From positions 6,735 to 70,734 of the forward strand of contig JANMGQ010000227.1 in NCBI GenBank assembly GCA_031374735.1: a DNA stretch of 64,000 bases, written 5' to 3'. Within the stretch, counting starts at the first letter, position 1. The number at the start of each line of letters is the position of its first letter. The notes beneath the pieces were generated by a model. That model was not told the origin of the DNA. It did no database searches and saw nothing but the letters and a program-made list of their open reading frames with translations. Below, in pieces: positions 25,115 to 33,806 of this stretch. This stretch comes from JABFRJ01 sp031374735. Its GTDB lineage: Bacteria; Pseudomonadota; Alphaproteobacteria; Rhizobiales; Hyphomicrobiaceae. The position numbers were made by a program, and so were the translations under genes.

Positions 25115-25885
25115 ATGAACGCCGAAGAACGTCAGCTGATTACAGATCTGTTTGAGCGTCTGCGCGGTGTCGGCGCGGTCGACAAGGATCGGGACGCGGA
25201 AGCCCTGATCATCTCCTACGCGCGCCAGAACCCGGATGCGGGCTATCTGCTGGTCCAAAACGTGCTGGTGCAAGAGCACCTGGTGCAGCAGCAGCAGATG
25301 GAACTGCAGTCGATGCAGGCGCGCATCCAAGACCTCGAAGCGATGGTGGCGCCTCAGCAGCCGCGGGCCCAACAGCCGGCGGGTGGTGGCGGGTTCCTCG
25401 GTGGCATGTTCGGCGGTTCACGCGCTCCCGCGGCTCCCGCCTCAAGCGTCCCGGTGTCTCGTCCGGCGCCGTCCTATACCGAAACATCCAGCCCGTGGGG
25501 CAACCGCAGCGCTGCGCCGCAAGCCGGTGGCCGCTACCAACAGCCGCCTGCCTATCAACCTCCGCCACAGCAGGCTGCGCCCGCTGGCGGCGGCAGTTTC
25601 ATGCGCAGCGCCATGGGTATGGCCGCGGGCGTCGCCGGCGGTATGTTGGCCGCAAACGCGATCTCGAACATGATGAAGGGCAACTCGCCATCCGGCGAGA
25701 CCCCGGCTCAGGCGTCGGGCGGTGATCTCGGCAGCAACGATCCCGGTATCGGTGACGCCTACAACACTTCCGGCAACAGCGGCGGCACGTACGCGGCCGA
25801 GCCGATCACCGACGCGAACAATGATCCCGGCACCTATTCCGAGACGAACGATTCGGGCGATAGCGGTGGCGAGACCGAATACTGA
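25115..25885 (+). CDS. DUF2076 family protein
   Basis: 256 residues. It starts MNAEERQLITDLFERLRGVG at 25115, with GGGAGAG as ribosome site. The N-terminal helical part (to residue about 80, with a glutamine-rich QQQQMELQSMQARIQDLEAM coiled coil) matches DUF2076. The rest is low complexity: proline/glutamine and glycine rich, a glycine-rich hydrophobic segment MGMAAGVAGGMLAANAIS, and an acidic tail ending GETEY. Family members are described as periplasmic or envelope-associated proteins of unknown role. It is followed by a strong bidirectional terminator. Confidence 0.85.
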   Translation: MNAEERQLITDLFERLRGVGAVDKDRDAEALIISYARQNPDAGYLLVQNVLVQEHLVQQQQMELQSMQARIQDLEAMVAPQQPRAQQPAGGGGFLGGMFGGSRAPAAPASSVPVSRPAPSYTETSSPWGNRSAAPQAGGRYQQPPAYQPPPQQAAPAGGGSFMRSAMGMAAGVAGGMLAANAISNMMKGNSPSGETPAQASGGDLGSNDPGIGDAYNTSGNSGGTYAAEPITDANNDPGTYSETNDSGDSGGETEY

Positions 25886-25936
25886 GCCGCTGCGCTTTGT
25901 CTGCCCTGTCGGGCCAACTGCCAGCTTGCGAATAGG

Positions 25937-25970
25937 AAAGAACCACGTCACCTCGGTGGCGTGGTTCTTT
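25937..25970. terminator. Bidirectional terminator between DUF2076 gene and aroQ
   Basis: Stem AAAGAACCACGTCACC / GGTGGCGTGGTTCTTT with one mismatch and a two-base TC turn (the apex opens to a normal loop), flanked by T on both strands. It serves the convergent DUF2076 gene and aroQ. Confidence 0.9.
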
Positions 25971-25992
25971 TCGTGCGGCGCCTTGATTCACG

Positions 25993-26451
25993 TTAGGTCT
26001 TTGCCGTCGCGCGTTCCGCCAACAGATCGGCCATGGCGTCGACCGCGATCACATAGCCGTTGACACCGAGACCGCAGATCAGAGCCGTTGCGGCCATCGT
26101 CGCGTAGCTGTGATGGCGGAAGGGCTCGCGCTTGTGCGGATTTGAGATGTGTAGCTCGATGATCGGCTGCTTCAGCATATTCAGGGCGTCGAGGATCGCA
26201 ACGGACGTGTGTGTGAACGCCGCGGGGTTGATGATCACGCCGGAGCATGCCTCCATGCCACCTTGGATCCACTCAATCAGTTCATACTCCCGGTTCGACT
26301 GGTGAAACGAGATCGTATGTCCACGCGCCTTGGCCCGGGCCGCGCACATGTCCTCGACCTGCTTCAATGTGGTGTGGCCATAGATCTCCGGCTGGCGCTT
26401 GCCGAGCATGTTGAGGTTCGGGCCATTGAGAATCAGGATCGGTTTGGTCAT
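25993..26451 (-). CDS. aroQ: 3-dehydroquinate dehydratase, type II
   Basis: Third step of the shikimate pathway; 152 residues, typical of the dodecameric type II enzyme. It has LNGPNLNMLGKRQPEIYG (catalytic Arg and Tyr loop), NREYELIEWIQGG, IINPAAFTHTSVAILDAL and the active-site ELHISNPHKREPFRHHSY. The start at 26451 (MTKPILILNGPN) is the conserved one; the open frame extends to 26562 without homology. In many Rhizobiales aroQ precedes accB-accC; here it is followed by a terminator and DUF2076 instead. It is divergent from ald. Confidence 0.97.
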   Translation of the reverse strand: MTKPILILNGPNLNMLGKRQPEIYGHTTLKQVEDMCAARAKARGHTISFHQSNREYELIEWIQGGMEACSGVIINPAAFTHTSVAILDALNMLKQPIIELHISNPHKREPFRHHSYATMAATALICGLGVNGYVIAVDAMADLLAERATAKT

Positions 26452-26609
26452 TGGCACGGTGTGAGTTGGAAGGGTTGAAATCTGCGCGCCCAACACAAAG
26501 CCAGGCGAGATGGAACCGGTACTAGCCCGCGCGTGACGGTGTGAACAGTGCCATCGCACCACGGCCGCAGGTAACGCGCCAAACGCCGCAATGTGGGCGC
26601 CATTGCCTC

Positions 26610-26621
26610 ATTCTATAGAAT
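26610..26621. promoter_or_regulatory. Palindromic site between aroQ and ald
   Basis: Perfect 12-bp palindrome ATTCTATAGAAT in the divergent aroQ-ald spacer, 96 bases before the ald start. Alanine dehydrogenase genes are often controlled by Lrp/AsnC-type regulators that bind AT-rich palindromes, so this is a plausible operator. It could equally be part of a promoter. Confidence 0.3.
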
Positions 26622-26716
26622 ATTGTTGCGTTGATCGGGCAGAGATCGGCGAAAATCAGTAGTAACTCCCGCTCTCGTCGTCGTAGCCTTCAGCATTAAC
26701 CCGGCGGAGGCACCTC

Positions 26717-27829
26717 ATGCGCATCGGCGTTCCCAAAGAGATCAAGAACCACGAATACCGCATCGGCATGACGCCGATTGCCGTCCGCGAGCTTGTCGCC
26801 CACGGTCATGAGGTGTTCGTGCAGCACGACGGCGCCGCTCGCATTGGTCTGTCAGATGACGACTACAAGAAAGCCGGCGCCAAGATCCTCAAGACGGCGG
26901 CCGAGATCTTCGACAAGGCCGACATGATCGTGAAAGTGAAGGAGCCGCAGGCCGCAGAGTGCAAGATGCTGCGTGAGGGCCAGACGCTGTTCACCTACCT
27001 GCATCTCGCGCCCGATCCCGATCAGGCCAAGGCGCTGATGAAGTCCGGCTGCACGGCCATCGCGTATGAGACCGTGACGAACGTGCGCGGTGGCCTGCCG
27101 CTGCTCGCGCCCATGAGCGAAGTCGCCGGCCGCATGTCGATCCAGGCGGGCGCGCACTGCCTTGAGATCGCGCAAGGCGGACGCGGTGCGCTGCTCGGCG
27201 GTGTGGCAGGCGTCGCGCCTGCGAAGGTCGTCGTGCTCGGCGCGGGTGTGTCGGGCATCAATGCCGCCGTCATGGCCGTTGGCCTGCAGGCCGAAGTCGT
27301 GATGCTCGATATCAATGTCGAGCGGCTCTACCAAGTGAAGCAGCAGCTGCCGGCCGTGACCACGCTGTACTCGACGCGCGCCGCCATCGAAGAGCAGGTG
27401 TTGTCCGCCGATCTGGTCATCGGCGCCGTGCTCGTGCCGGGTGCAGCCGCGCCCAAGTTGGTGACGGAAAAGCACGTCAAGGAGATGCAGCGTGGGGCAG
27501 TGCTGGTCGATATTTCGATCGATCAGGGTGGCTGCTTTGAAACCTCGCACGCGACGACGCATGCCGAGCCGACGTTTATGAAACACGAGGTCGTACACTA
27601 TTGCGTCGCCAACATGCCCGGCGCCGTCGCTCGCACGTCGACGTTCGCCCTCGGCAATGCTACGCTGCCGTTCATCCTCGCTTTGGCCGACAAGGGGCCG
27701 AAGGCCGCCATGCTCGCCGATCCGCACTTGCTCGCAGGCCTCAACGTGCACGCCGGCAAGATCACGCACGCAGCCGTGGCAGATGCCCTCGGCGCCAAGG
27801 GAGTGGACGCCCGTCAGGCTCTTGGCTGA
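26717..27829 (+). CDS. ald: Alanine dehydrogenase
   Basis: NAD-dependent interconversion of L-alanine and pyruvate plus ammonia; 370 residues, normal length. It starts MRIGVPKEIKNHEYRIGMTP, with pyruvate-binding residues in this segment. The catalytic His region is FTYLHLAPDPDQAKAL, the Rossmann motif is VVVLGAGVSGINAAVMAVG, and CVANMPGAVARTSTFALGNA is conserved. GGCGGAGG serves as ribosome site seven bases before the start. The YceD-like gene follows 49 bases later on the same strand. Confidence 0.97.
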   Translation: MRIGVPKEIKNHEYRIGMTPIAVRELVAHGHEVFVQHDGAARIGLSDDDYKKAGAKILKTAAEIFDKADMIVKVKEPQAAECKMLREGQTLFTYLHLAPDPDQAKALMKSGCTAIAYETVTNVRGGLPLLAPMSEVAGRMSIQAGAHCLEIAQGGRGALLGGVAGVAPAKVVVLGAGVSGINAAVMAVGLQAEVVMLDINVERLYQVKQQLPAVTTLYSTRAAIEEQVLSADLVIGAVLVPGAAAPKLVTEKHVKEMQRGAVLVDISIDQGGCFETSHATTHAEPTFMKHEVVHYCVANMPGAVARTSTFALGNATLPFILALADKGPKAAMLADPHLLAGLNVHAGKITHAAVADALGAKGVDARQALG

Positions 27830-27878
27830 TTATAAGCCAGCTTGGCCATCGGGCCACGGTTATGGCAAAAGCTGCGCC

Positions 27879-28415
27879 ATGACCGATGATATCCCGCCGC
27901 TTGAATGGACCCTTGCCGTCGATGCCGTGCCCGACCGCGGCATACCCGTCGTCGTGGTTGCGACCGATGCTGAACGCGCGAGCGTGGCAAAGGCGCTGTC
28001 GCTCTTGTCGCTGGCGCAGTTGAAGTTTGCCGGCCGGGCCGTGCACCTGGCTGGTGGCAGGTATCGGTTGACTGGCCAGATAACAGCAGAGCTTGAACAA
28101 GCCTGCGTCATTACGCTCGACCCCGTACCAGCCCGCATCGACTGCGCGCTGGATGTCGAGTTCCGCCCTGACGCTATGGCGACGCCGCTGGCCGAAGTGG
28201 ACGTTGAGCTGGACGAGGCTTCCGAGATCGAGCCGATCGTGAAAGGGCGGCTCGAAACCGGCCGCGTCGTTTATGAGACGCTGGCGGCGGCGCTTGAGCC
28301 CTATCCGCGCAAGCCGGGCGAGGCCATCGATGAGATGCTGGCGGCTCCAAAGGGTGCGGACACGGCCAAGGCAAATCCATTTGCCGTGCTTGCGAAACTG
28401 AAGCCGAAAAGCTGA
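27879..28415 (+). CDS. YceD/DUF177 family protein
   Basis: 178 residues, starting MTDDIPPLEWTLAVDAVPDR. The family signature is the segment LTGQITAELEQACVITLDPV (a Cys-containing Q-x-C-V-x-T-L-x-P motif) followed by an acidic stretch (PLAEVDVELDEASEIEPIVK). YceD proteins are needed for large-subunit rRNA accumulation in E. coli and chloroplasts. They often sit beside rpmF and plsX, which are not present here. It is probably cotranscribed with ald. A longer in-frame upstream extension overlaps ald and is not conserved. Confidence 0.82.
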   Translation: MTDDIPPLEWTLAVDAVPDRGIPVVVVATDAERASVAKALSLLSLAQLKFAGRAVHLAGGRYRLTGQITAELEQACVITLDPVPARIDCALDVEFRPDAMATPLAEVDVELDEASEIEPIVKGRLETGRVVYETLAAALEPYPRKPGEAIDEMLAAPKGADTAKANPFAVLAKLKPKS

Positions 28416-28470
28416 GCGGGCTATGCTAGAGCGTATCTTCACAGCCTGTCACTCTTGAGCCCGTCCAATA

Positions 28471-29895
28471 ATGTCCAAAGCCAGCACAATTCCGGCAGCC
28501 ATCCTGGCCGAGCTCAAGGCCGTCGTCGGCTCAGCCGGGGCGCTCGAAGGCAAGGACACCGAGGCCTATTGCATCAGCTGGCGCGATGATTGGAAGGGCT
28601 CGGTGCCGCTCGTGCTGCGGCCGGCCAACACGGCCGAAACAGCGGCCCTCGTGAAGATCTGCGCCGCCAATAAAATCGCCATCGTTCCCCAAGGCGGACG
28701 CACCGGCCTCACAGGCGCCAGCCAGCCGCACGACGACATGAGCGAGGTGATCATGTCGACCGAGCGGATGCGCAAGATCATCGGCGTTGATCTCGAGAAC
28801 GACACCATGACCGTCGAAGCAGGTGTTGTCCTCAAGGACATTCAAAACGCGGCAGATGCCGCCAACCGGTTTTTCCCGTTGAGCCTTGGCGCGGAAGGCT
28901 CGTGCCAGATCGGCGGCAACATCTCGACCAATGCGGGCGGCGTGCAGGTGCTCAAATACGGCAATACGCGCGCGCAGATCTTGGGGCTGGAAGTGGTGCT
29001 GCCCAATGGCGATGTCTGGGACGGCATGCGCGCCTTGCGTAAGGACAACACGGGCTATGATTTAAAGCAGCTGTTCATTGCCGGCGAAGGCACGCTCGGT
29101 TTCGTGACCAAGGCTGTGCTGAAAGTCTATCCCAAGCCAACGGCGACCGAGACCGCCTGGATTGCCGTCGAAAGCCCGGCCAAGGCCGTCGCGCTGCTGG
29201 GGCACATGAAGCAGCACATGGGCGATACCGTGACGGCGTTCGAGCTGATCTGTCGACAGATCATCGACCTCTTGCTGGTTGGCGTCCCTGGCCACGCCGA
29301 TCCGATGGTCGAGGTGCATCCGTGGTACGTCCTCATGGATGTGGCGAGCCAGGGGGCCCCTGGCAGCCTCAAGGATCCGCTGACGTCAGCGCTCGAAAGC
29401 GCCGTTGAAGCCGATCTGATCGGCGATGCGATCGTCGCCAATTCATCTGCCCAAGCGCTCAAGCTGTGGCGCATGCGCGAGGATATGGCACAGGCGCAAG
29501 CGTCAGCCGGCGGCTCCATCGGCCACGATGTGTCGGTACCGCTATCGAAAATACCGGAGTTTCAGGCGCGTGCCGACAAGGCCATGGGCGAGGCATATCC
29601 CGGCGTGCGGCATTGCTCGTTCGGCCACGTCGGCGACGGCAACATGCACTACAATCCCATTCGTCCGCCGAACTGGGATGCCGCGCGCTTCAAGGCCGAA
29701 AAGCCCAAGGTGAACCGCATCGTGCACGATATCGTCGTGTCGCTTGGCGGCTCGATCAGCGCCGAACACGGCATTGGCCGCATGCGACGGGACGAAAACA
29801 TCCACTACAAGAGCCCGGTCGAAATCGAATTGATGCGCAAGATCAAGCGCGCCCTCGACCCCGACAACATCATGAACCCCGGCAAGGTGATCTGA
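28471..29895 (+). CDS. FAD-binding oxidoreductase (GlcD/D-2-hydroxyglutarate dehydrogenase family)
   Basis: 474 residues. N-terminal FAD_binding_4 domain: IVPQGGRTGLTGASQP, EAGVVLKDIQNAADAANRFF, and SLGAEGSCQIGGNISTNAGG (pyrophosphate-binding). FAD-oxidase C domain: CSFGHVGDGNMHYNPIRP and SISAEHGIGRMRRDENIHYK, the metal- and hydroxyacid-binding histidines. It oxidises a D-2-hydroxyacid (D-lactate, D-2-hydroxyglutarate or glycolate are candidates), passing electrons to a flavoprotein or quinone. It is 55 bases after the YceD-like gene on the same strand. Confidence 0.9.
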   Translation: MSKASTIPAAILAELKAVVGSAGALEGKDTEAYCISWRDDWKGSVPLVLRPANTAETAALVKICAANKIAIVPQGGRTGLTGASQPHDDMSEVIMSTERMRKIIGVDLENDTMTVEAGVVLKDIQNAADAANRFFPLSLGAEGSCQIGGNISTNAGGVQVLKYGNTRAQILGLEVVLPNGDVWDGMRALRKDNTGYDLKQLFIAGEGTLGFVTKAVLKVYPKPTATETAWIAVESPAKAVALLGHMKQHMGDTVTAFELICRQIIDLLLVGVPGHADPMVEVHPWYVLMDVASQGAPGSLKDPLTSALESAVEADLIGDAIVANSSAQALKLWRMREDMAQAQASAGGSIGHDVSVPLSKIPEFQARADKAMGEAYPGVRHCSFGHVGDGNMHYNPIRPPNWDAARFKAEKPKVNRIVHDIVVSLGGSISAEHGIGRMRRDENIHYKSPVEIELMRKIKRALDPDNIMNPGKVI

Positions 29896-29915
29896 GGCTG
29901 TCCTTTCCGCCGGCT

Positions 29916-32123
29916 TTACGCTCCTGCCGACGCCGCAATGCCGGGGCTGACGGTTTGTGCCCCGCGGCGACCAAGGCGACGCTCGCCGACCAGCAGCTGA
30001 ATGAGCGCGATTGCCGCCAGCATGATCACAATCAGCACGCACGAGTAAGCGATCGCAAGACCGAACTCGCCGGCTTCTACCCGTCCGACGATGTACGCCG
30101 TCGCCATGTTGTATTGCGCCGAGACGAGGAAGATGACCGCTGAAACGGCCGTCATCGCGCGCACGAACGCATAGACGAGCGAGGCAACGACGGCGGGCCG
30201 CAGCAATGGCATCATGATGCGTCGCACGGTGGTGCCGGTCCGTGCGCCAAGCGTGAACGACGCTTCATCGAGGCTCTTGTCGATCTGCGCCAGGGTAGCA
30301 ATGCCGGAACGCACACCAACGGGCATATTGCGGAACACGAAGCAGATGATCAGGATCAGGCCGGTCCCCGTCAGCTCCACGGGCGGCACGTTGAAGGCCA
30401 GGATGTACGACACGCCGACAACAGTGCCAGGAATGGCGAAACTCAGCAGTGCCAGGAATTCGAACAGGCGTTGGCCTGCGAATTTCTGACGTGTGAGCAG
30501 ATAAGCCGTCAGCAGACCGATGATGGCCGTCAGCGGCGCGGCGATGGTCGCGACTTTCAGCGTCACCCAGAGCGAGTCCCACGCCGATCCCGTCAAGCGC
30601 AGGCCGGCAGCGCCCCATTCGATGCGGAAGGCCGTCAGCAGATGCTGCAGGGTTGGCGTGTAGTCGCGGCCCATGGTCTTGACGAACGCGCCCATCAGAA
30701 TGGTCACGTAAATGACGACGGTCAGCATCGCCCACGGCACGGCCGTCAGATAGCACGCCCAGGTGACGCGACGCGGCAGCGGCACGACGAGCCCCGAGTC
30801 GCCCTTGCCCGTGACCGTCGTGTAGTTCGTGCGCCCGACCCAGCTCTGCTGCGCCCAGAACGCTGCCAGCGTGAACGCCAGCAGGATGATCGACAAGACG
30901 GCGGCCCGGCCAGGATCATTCGCGGAGCCGACGACGGCAAAAAAGATCTTGGTCGAGAGCACCTCGAAGTTCCCGCCGAGCACCAGCGGGTTACCAAAGT
31001 CGGCCATGCTCTCGACGAAACCGAGCAGGAACGCGTTGGCAAGCCCCGGCCGCATCAGCGGCAATGTCACGGTGCGGAATGTGGTCCAGCTCTTGGCGCG
31101 CAAGGTCTGGGTCGCTTCTTCGAGCGAGGGCGAAATGCCCTGGACGACGCCGATCAGCACCAGAAATGCAATCGGCGTAAAGGCCAGCATCTGCGCCAGG
31201 AACACGCCGGGCAAGCCATAGATCCAGCGCGAGCGCGGAATGTCGAACAGCGTATCGAGCAGGCCCGTGATCATGCCTGTGCGGCCAAACAGCAGGATGA
31301 CAGCCAGGCCAATGACGAACGGCGGCGTGATGATCGGCAGCACCGTCAGCAGGCGCAGCACGCGCTTGCCAACGAAGGGCGTGCGCGTGACGATGAGCGC
31401 GAACGCAAGGCCGAGCGCCGTTGTGCCAACGCCGACCAAAATGGCGAGAAACAGCGTGTTCCACGCGACGCCACAGCGCACACCCGCCGTGATGCACCCG
31501 AGCCCCCAGATGGAGCCGTCAAAAAACTTGCCGAAGAATTCACGTGGGGCGAAGTTGCCGTTGGCATCCTGAAACGCCTGCATCAGGATTTTCATGACCG
31601 GAAAGAATACAAACAACACGATCAGGCCGAGGATCAGCCCGATAGCCGAGGTCGTGAACGCGTCGCCCCGGCACCAGCCGCGTGCGGCGAGCCCGTGGGT
31701 CAGCAACAGCAGCAACGACATGACGACGACGAATGCGCCGTAGCCGAGGCCAGATTGTTTCGGCCCTGTGCCACCGAAGACGGCGGCAAGTCCAGGCAAG
31801 ACCCAACCTTTATGGTCGATGGCAAAACCTTGCAGCCAAAACCAGATGAGGCCCGCGACGCCGGCGATCACGAGCGCGCGGCCACTGTCCAAGCGCTTGC
31901 TTGCACCCACGAGTGGAAGCGCCGCAATGGCGAAGGCGAGCGCGAGCGGCAACAGCCACGGCTTGCCGCCAGCGAGCCCCAAGGCAAGCGCGCTACCGGA
32001 CGGACCGAGCGGCCATCCCGCGAACTGGGCCAGCGACAGCGCGCCGCCATCGACGAGATACCAGGGCATGAGCGCGTAGGCGGCAAAGCCGACGACGAGC
32101 CAGAGCAGGGCAGACCGTTTCAT
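29916..32123 (-). CDS. Iron(III)-type ABC transporter permease (FbpB-like, duplicated)
   Basis: 735 residues carrying two binding-protein-dependent permease domains in one chain. The first coupling loop is SLEEATQTLRAKSWTTFRTV with LPLMRPGLANAFLLGF. The second is SLDEASFTLGARTGTTVRRI with MMPLLRPAVVASLVYAF. An additional N-terminal membrane region of about 150 residues precedes the first domain. FbpB proteins import ferric iron or a similar small oxyanion or organophosphonate. No binding protein (FbpA) or ATPase (FbpC) is adjacent, so partners must lie elsewhere and the substrate is open. Confidence 0.88.
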   Translation of the reverse strand: MKRSALLWLVVGFAAYALMPWYLVDGGALSLAQFAGWPLGPSGSALALGLAGGKPWLLPLALAFAIAALPLVGASKRLDSGRALVIAGVAGLIWFWLQGFAIDHKGWVLPGLAAVFGGTGPKQSGLGYGAFVVVMSLLLLLTHGLAARGWCRGDAFTTSAIGLILGLIVLFVFFPVMKILMQAFQDANGNFAPREFFGKFFDGSIWGLGCITAGVRCGVAWNTLFLAILVGVGTTALGLAFALIVTRTPFVGKRVLRLLTVLPIITPPFVIGLAVILLFGRTGMITGLLDTLFDIPRSRWIYGLPGVFLAQMLAFTPIAFLVLIGVVQGISPSLEEATQTLRAKSWTTFRTVTLPLMRPGLANAFLLGFVESMADFGNPLVLGGNFEVLSTKIFFAVVGSANDPGRAAVLSIILLAFTLAAFWAQQSWVGRTNYTTVTGKGDSGLVVPLPRRVTWACYLTAVPWAMLTVVIYVTILMGAFVKTMGRDYTPTLQHLLTAFRIEWGAAGLRLTGSAWDSLWVTLKVATIAAPLTAIIGLLTAYLLTRQKFAGQRLFEFLALLSFAIPGTVVGVSYILAFNVPPVELTGTGLILIICFVFRNMPVGVRSGIATLAQIDKSLDEASFTLGARTGTTVRRIMMPLLRPAVVASLVYAFVRAMTAVSAVIFLVSAQYNMATAYIVGRVEAGEFGLAIAYSCVLIVIMLAAIALIQLLVGERRLGRRGAQTVSPGIAASAGA

Positions 32124-32157
32124 GCGACGAAATCTCGGTGAGGAACGTCCGGCTAGG

Positions 32158-33552
32158 TCACCACGTCAGTTCAATCACGCTGACGCGGTTTTCCTTCATC
32201 GGCCATGTGCGGGCGGCGATGGTCTCGCCGTTGAAGCGGCCGACGACGGTTTGCTGCGGGCCGTCGGGCAGTTTGAGCTTGGCGGTTGCGACGGTTGCGA
32301 CGCCCTTGGGAATGCCCTCGGCGGGTTTACCGCCGAGTTCGACGACGTCGCCGCGCCCCTCGCCGAAGTAGCCGCGCGGGCGCGAGAGATATACAACGCT
32401 GCCGGCGTCGGCGTCGTCCTTGGCGAGGACCGCAGGACGGAGGTGGACGATGGTACTCGAAAGCAAGAACGGCGAGCGATACATGTGCGTGATCGGATAG
32501 CCCGGCGCTTCGATGACGAATTCGAGACAAGGAAAAATATTCTCTGGAAACCTAACTTCGTTGAGATCAAGCGGTCCCCAACGTCCATCTTCTTCCGTGA
32601 TTTTCTCAAGCAATACTTTGCCGATACGATAGCCGCTTTCTTTAACAACAAGAAATACTGAGAGCTTCGCACCAGAAATTCCAATGTTTGTAGGAGCATT
32701 CGAATCGAAGCCGGATACCTTGCCATCGAGCGAGCCTGTTGAGAGCTTAACCCGTGACGAAACTCGGGCGGGCTTGAAATCATCTACCAGTATTCGTTTC
32801 CCCTCCTTCCCCGTTATCACCTTCCACATGGCGACGAACGCTTCCTCGCCGTACCCCGTCTCGCGGTGATCGATCTCCGGGATGACGATGTTCTCCGCAC
32901 CCTTTAATTCCGGGCCGTCAAAGCCAATGTTCGTCGGCGTGCCGGCCATGCCGAGGTGGCGGCCGTCGGGCTGGGCGAACTTGTCGTTGTCTGAACTGCG
33001 GATGGTGACAAAGCGCACGCCCGGCACCACTTCGCCCGCTGTCGAGTTCAAGTCCTGCATGAACGCCGACGCGCCGTTGAACTCGCTGCCAACCAGCGCT
33101 TTGTCGGAATTGATCACGCCGTGATTGACGCCGCCGGTGAGGATTGCGAGTGCCGTAAACTCCGCACCGCCGCCATTCTTGAGATAGTTGCGCACGGTGT
33201 TGCAGCCGCGCGATTGGCCGATCAGGATCACCTTGGCCGCGCCTGTGCGGCGGCGCACCTCGGCCACTTCCTCGCGCAACTGGCCCATGACGTCGGCCGC
33301 CGACGAGCGCCCCGCCTGCGGCCTCGCATCGACCGCACGCGCCTGCGGATATCTGAGGTCGACGGCGTGCAGGAGGTCCTTCGGATAGCCGTTGCTCTCA
33401 AAGCGCCACAGCGTCGTCAGCCACAAGCCCGCCGTGTCGCCATTGCCATGGACGAACACTATCGGCAGCGGCTTGTCCTGCGCGAACGCGCGCTGGGCGA
33501 ATGCGGCGCTGCCCATCAGCATGAGCGCGCTGCGGCGTGAAATCTGAGCCAT
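32158..33552 (-). CDS. Tat-exported alpha/beta hydrolase
   Basis: 464 residues. The N-terminus MAQISRRSALMLMGSAAFAQ is a twin-arginine signal. An alpha/beta-hydrolase fold follows: PIVFVHGNGDTAGLWLTTLW (oxyanion side), nucleophile elbow ILIGQSRGCNTVRN (G-x-S-x-G) and a likely catalytic His in VIPEIDHRETGYGEEAFV. The C-terminal 200 residues form a beta-rich extension of unknown role (SGAKLSVFLVVKESGYRIGK). Members are annotated as lipases or polyester depolymerases; I cannot choose. The stretch about 32480-32870, within the C-terminal part, is much more AT-rich than the rest, as if recombined from another source. Confidence 0.78.
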   Translation of the reverse strand: MAQISRRSALMLMGSAAFAQRAFAQDKPLPIVFVHGNGDTAGLWLTTLWRFESNGYPKDLLHAVDLRYPQARAVDARPQAGRSSAADVMGQLREEVAEVRRRTGAAKVILIGQSRGCNTVRNYLKNGGGAEFTALAILTGGVNHGVINSDKALVGSEFNGASAFMQDLNSTAGEVVPGVRFVTIRSSDNDKFAQPDGRHLGMAGTPTNIGFDGPELKGAENIVIPEIDHRETGYGEEAFVAMWKVITGKEGKRILVDDFKPARVSSRVKLSTGSLDGKVSGFDSNAPTNIGISGAKLSVFLVVKESGYRIGKVLLEKITEEDGRWGPLDLNEVRFPENIFPCLEFVIEAPGYPITHMYRSPFLLSSTIVHLRPAVLAKDDADAGSVVYLSRPRGYFGEGRGDVVELGGKPAEGIPKGVATVATAKLKLPDGPQQTVVGRFNGETIAARTWPMKENRVSVIELTW

Positions 33553-33625
33553 GTGTGTCCCCTGTGTCCGCGTCGGACAGTCCCGCTTTCAAGTCTGCCG
33601 GACGAACGAGCGGGAGTACAGGGGA

Positions 33626-33806
33626 TCAGGCCAACTTCAGCGCCCGGATGGCGTTCTGCTTCAAGACGAGGTCATGCACCTCGGGCTTGAATGCGGCCGC
33701 CTTGAAATTCGAGATCCAGCGATCGGGCTGGATGACTTCCGCTTCTAGCCCGTTGCCGCGGTCGCGGCCGGAGCTCGATCTTGACGTATGGTTGGTTGCC
33801 AGCACC
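33626..33806 (-). pseudogene. Remnant of an amidohydrolase family 2 gene
   Basis: Only the C-terminus can be read: GLEAEVIQPDRWISNFKAAA, then FKPEVHDLVLKQNAIRALKL and a stop at 33626-33628, preceded in frame by SGRDRGNG. The ending F-K-P-E-V...L-K-Q-N-A...L is the usual end of metal-dependent amidohydrolases (PF04909). The rest of the gene is gone, since the isopropylmalate dehydrogenase-like gene ends at 33807. It has no start of its own that looks used. Confidence 0.65.

Noticed and set aside
30471..32141. 556-codon frame opposite the FbpB-like permease
   Set aside because: Composition (Arg, Gln, Asp rich without domains) is that of a high-GC antisense shadow.
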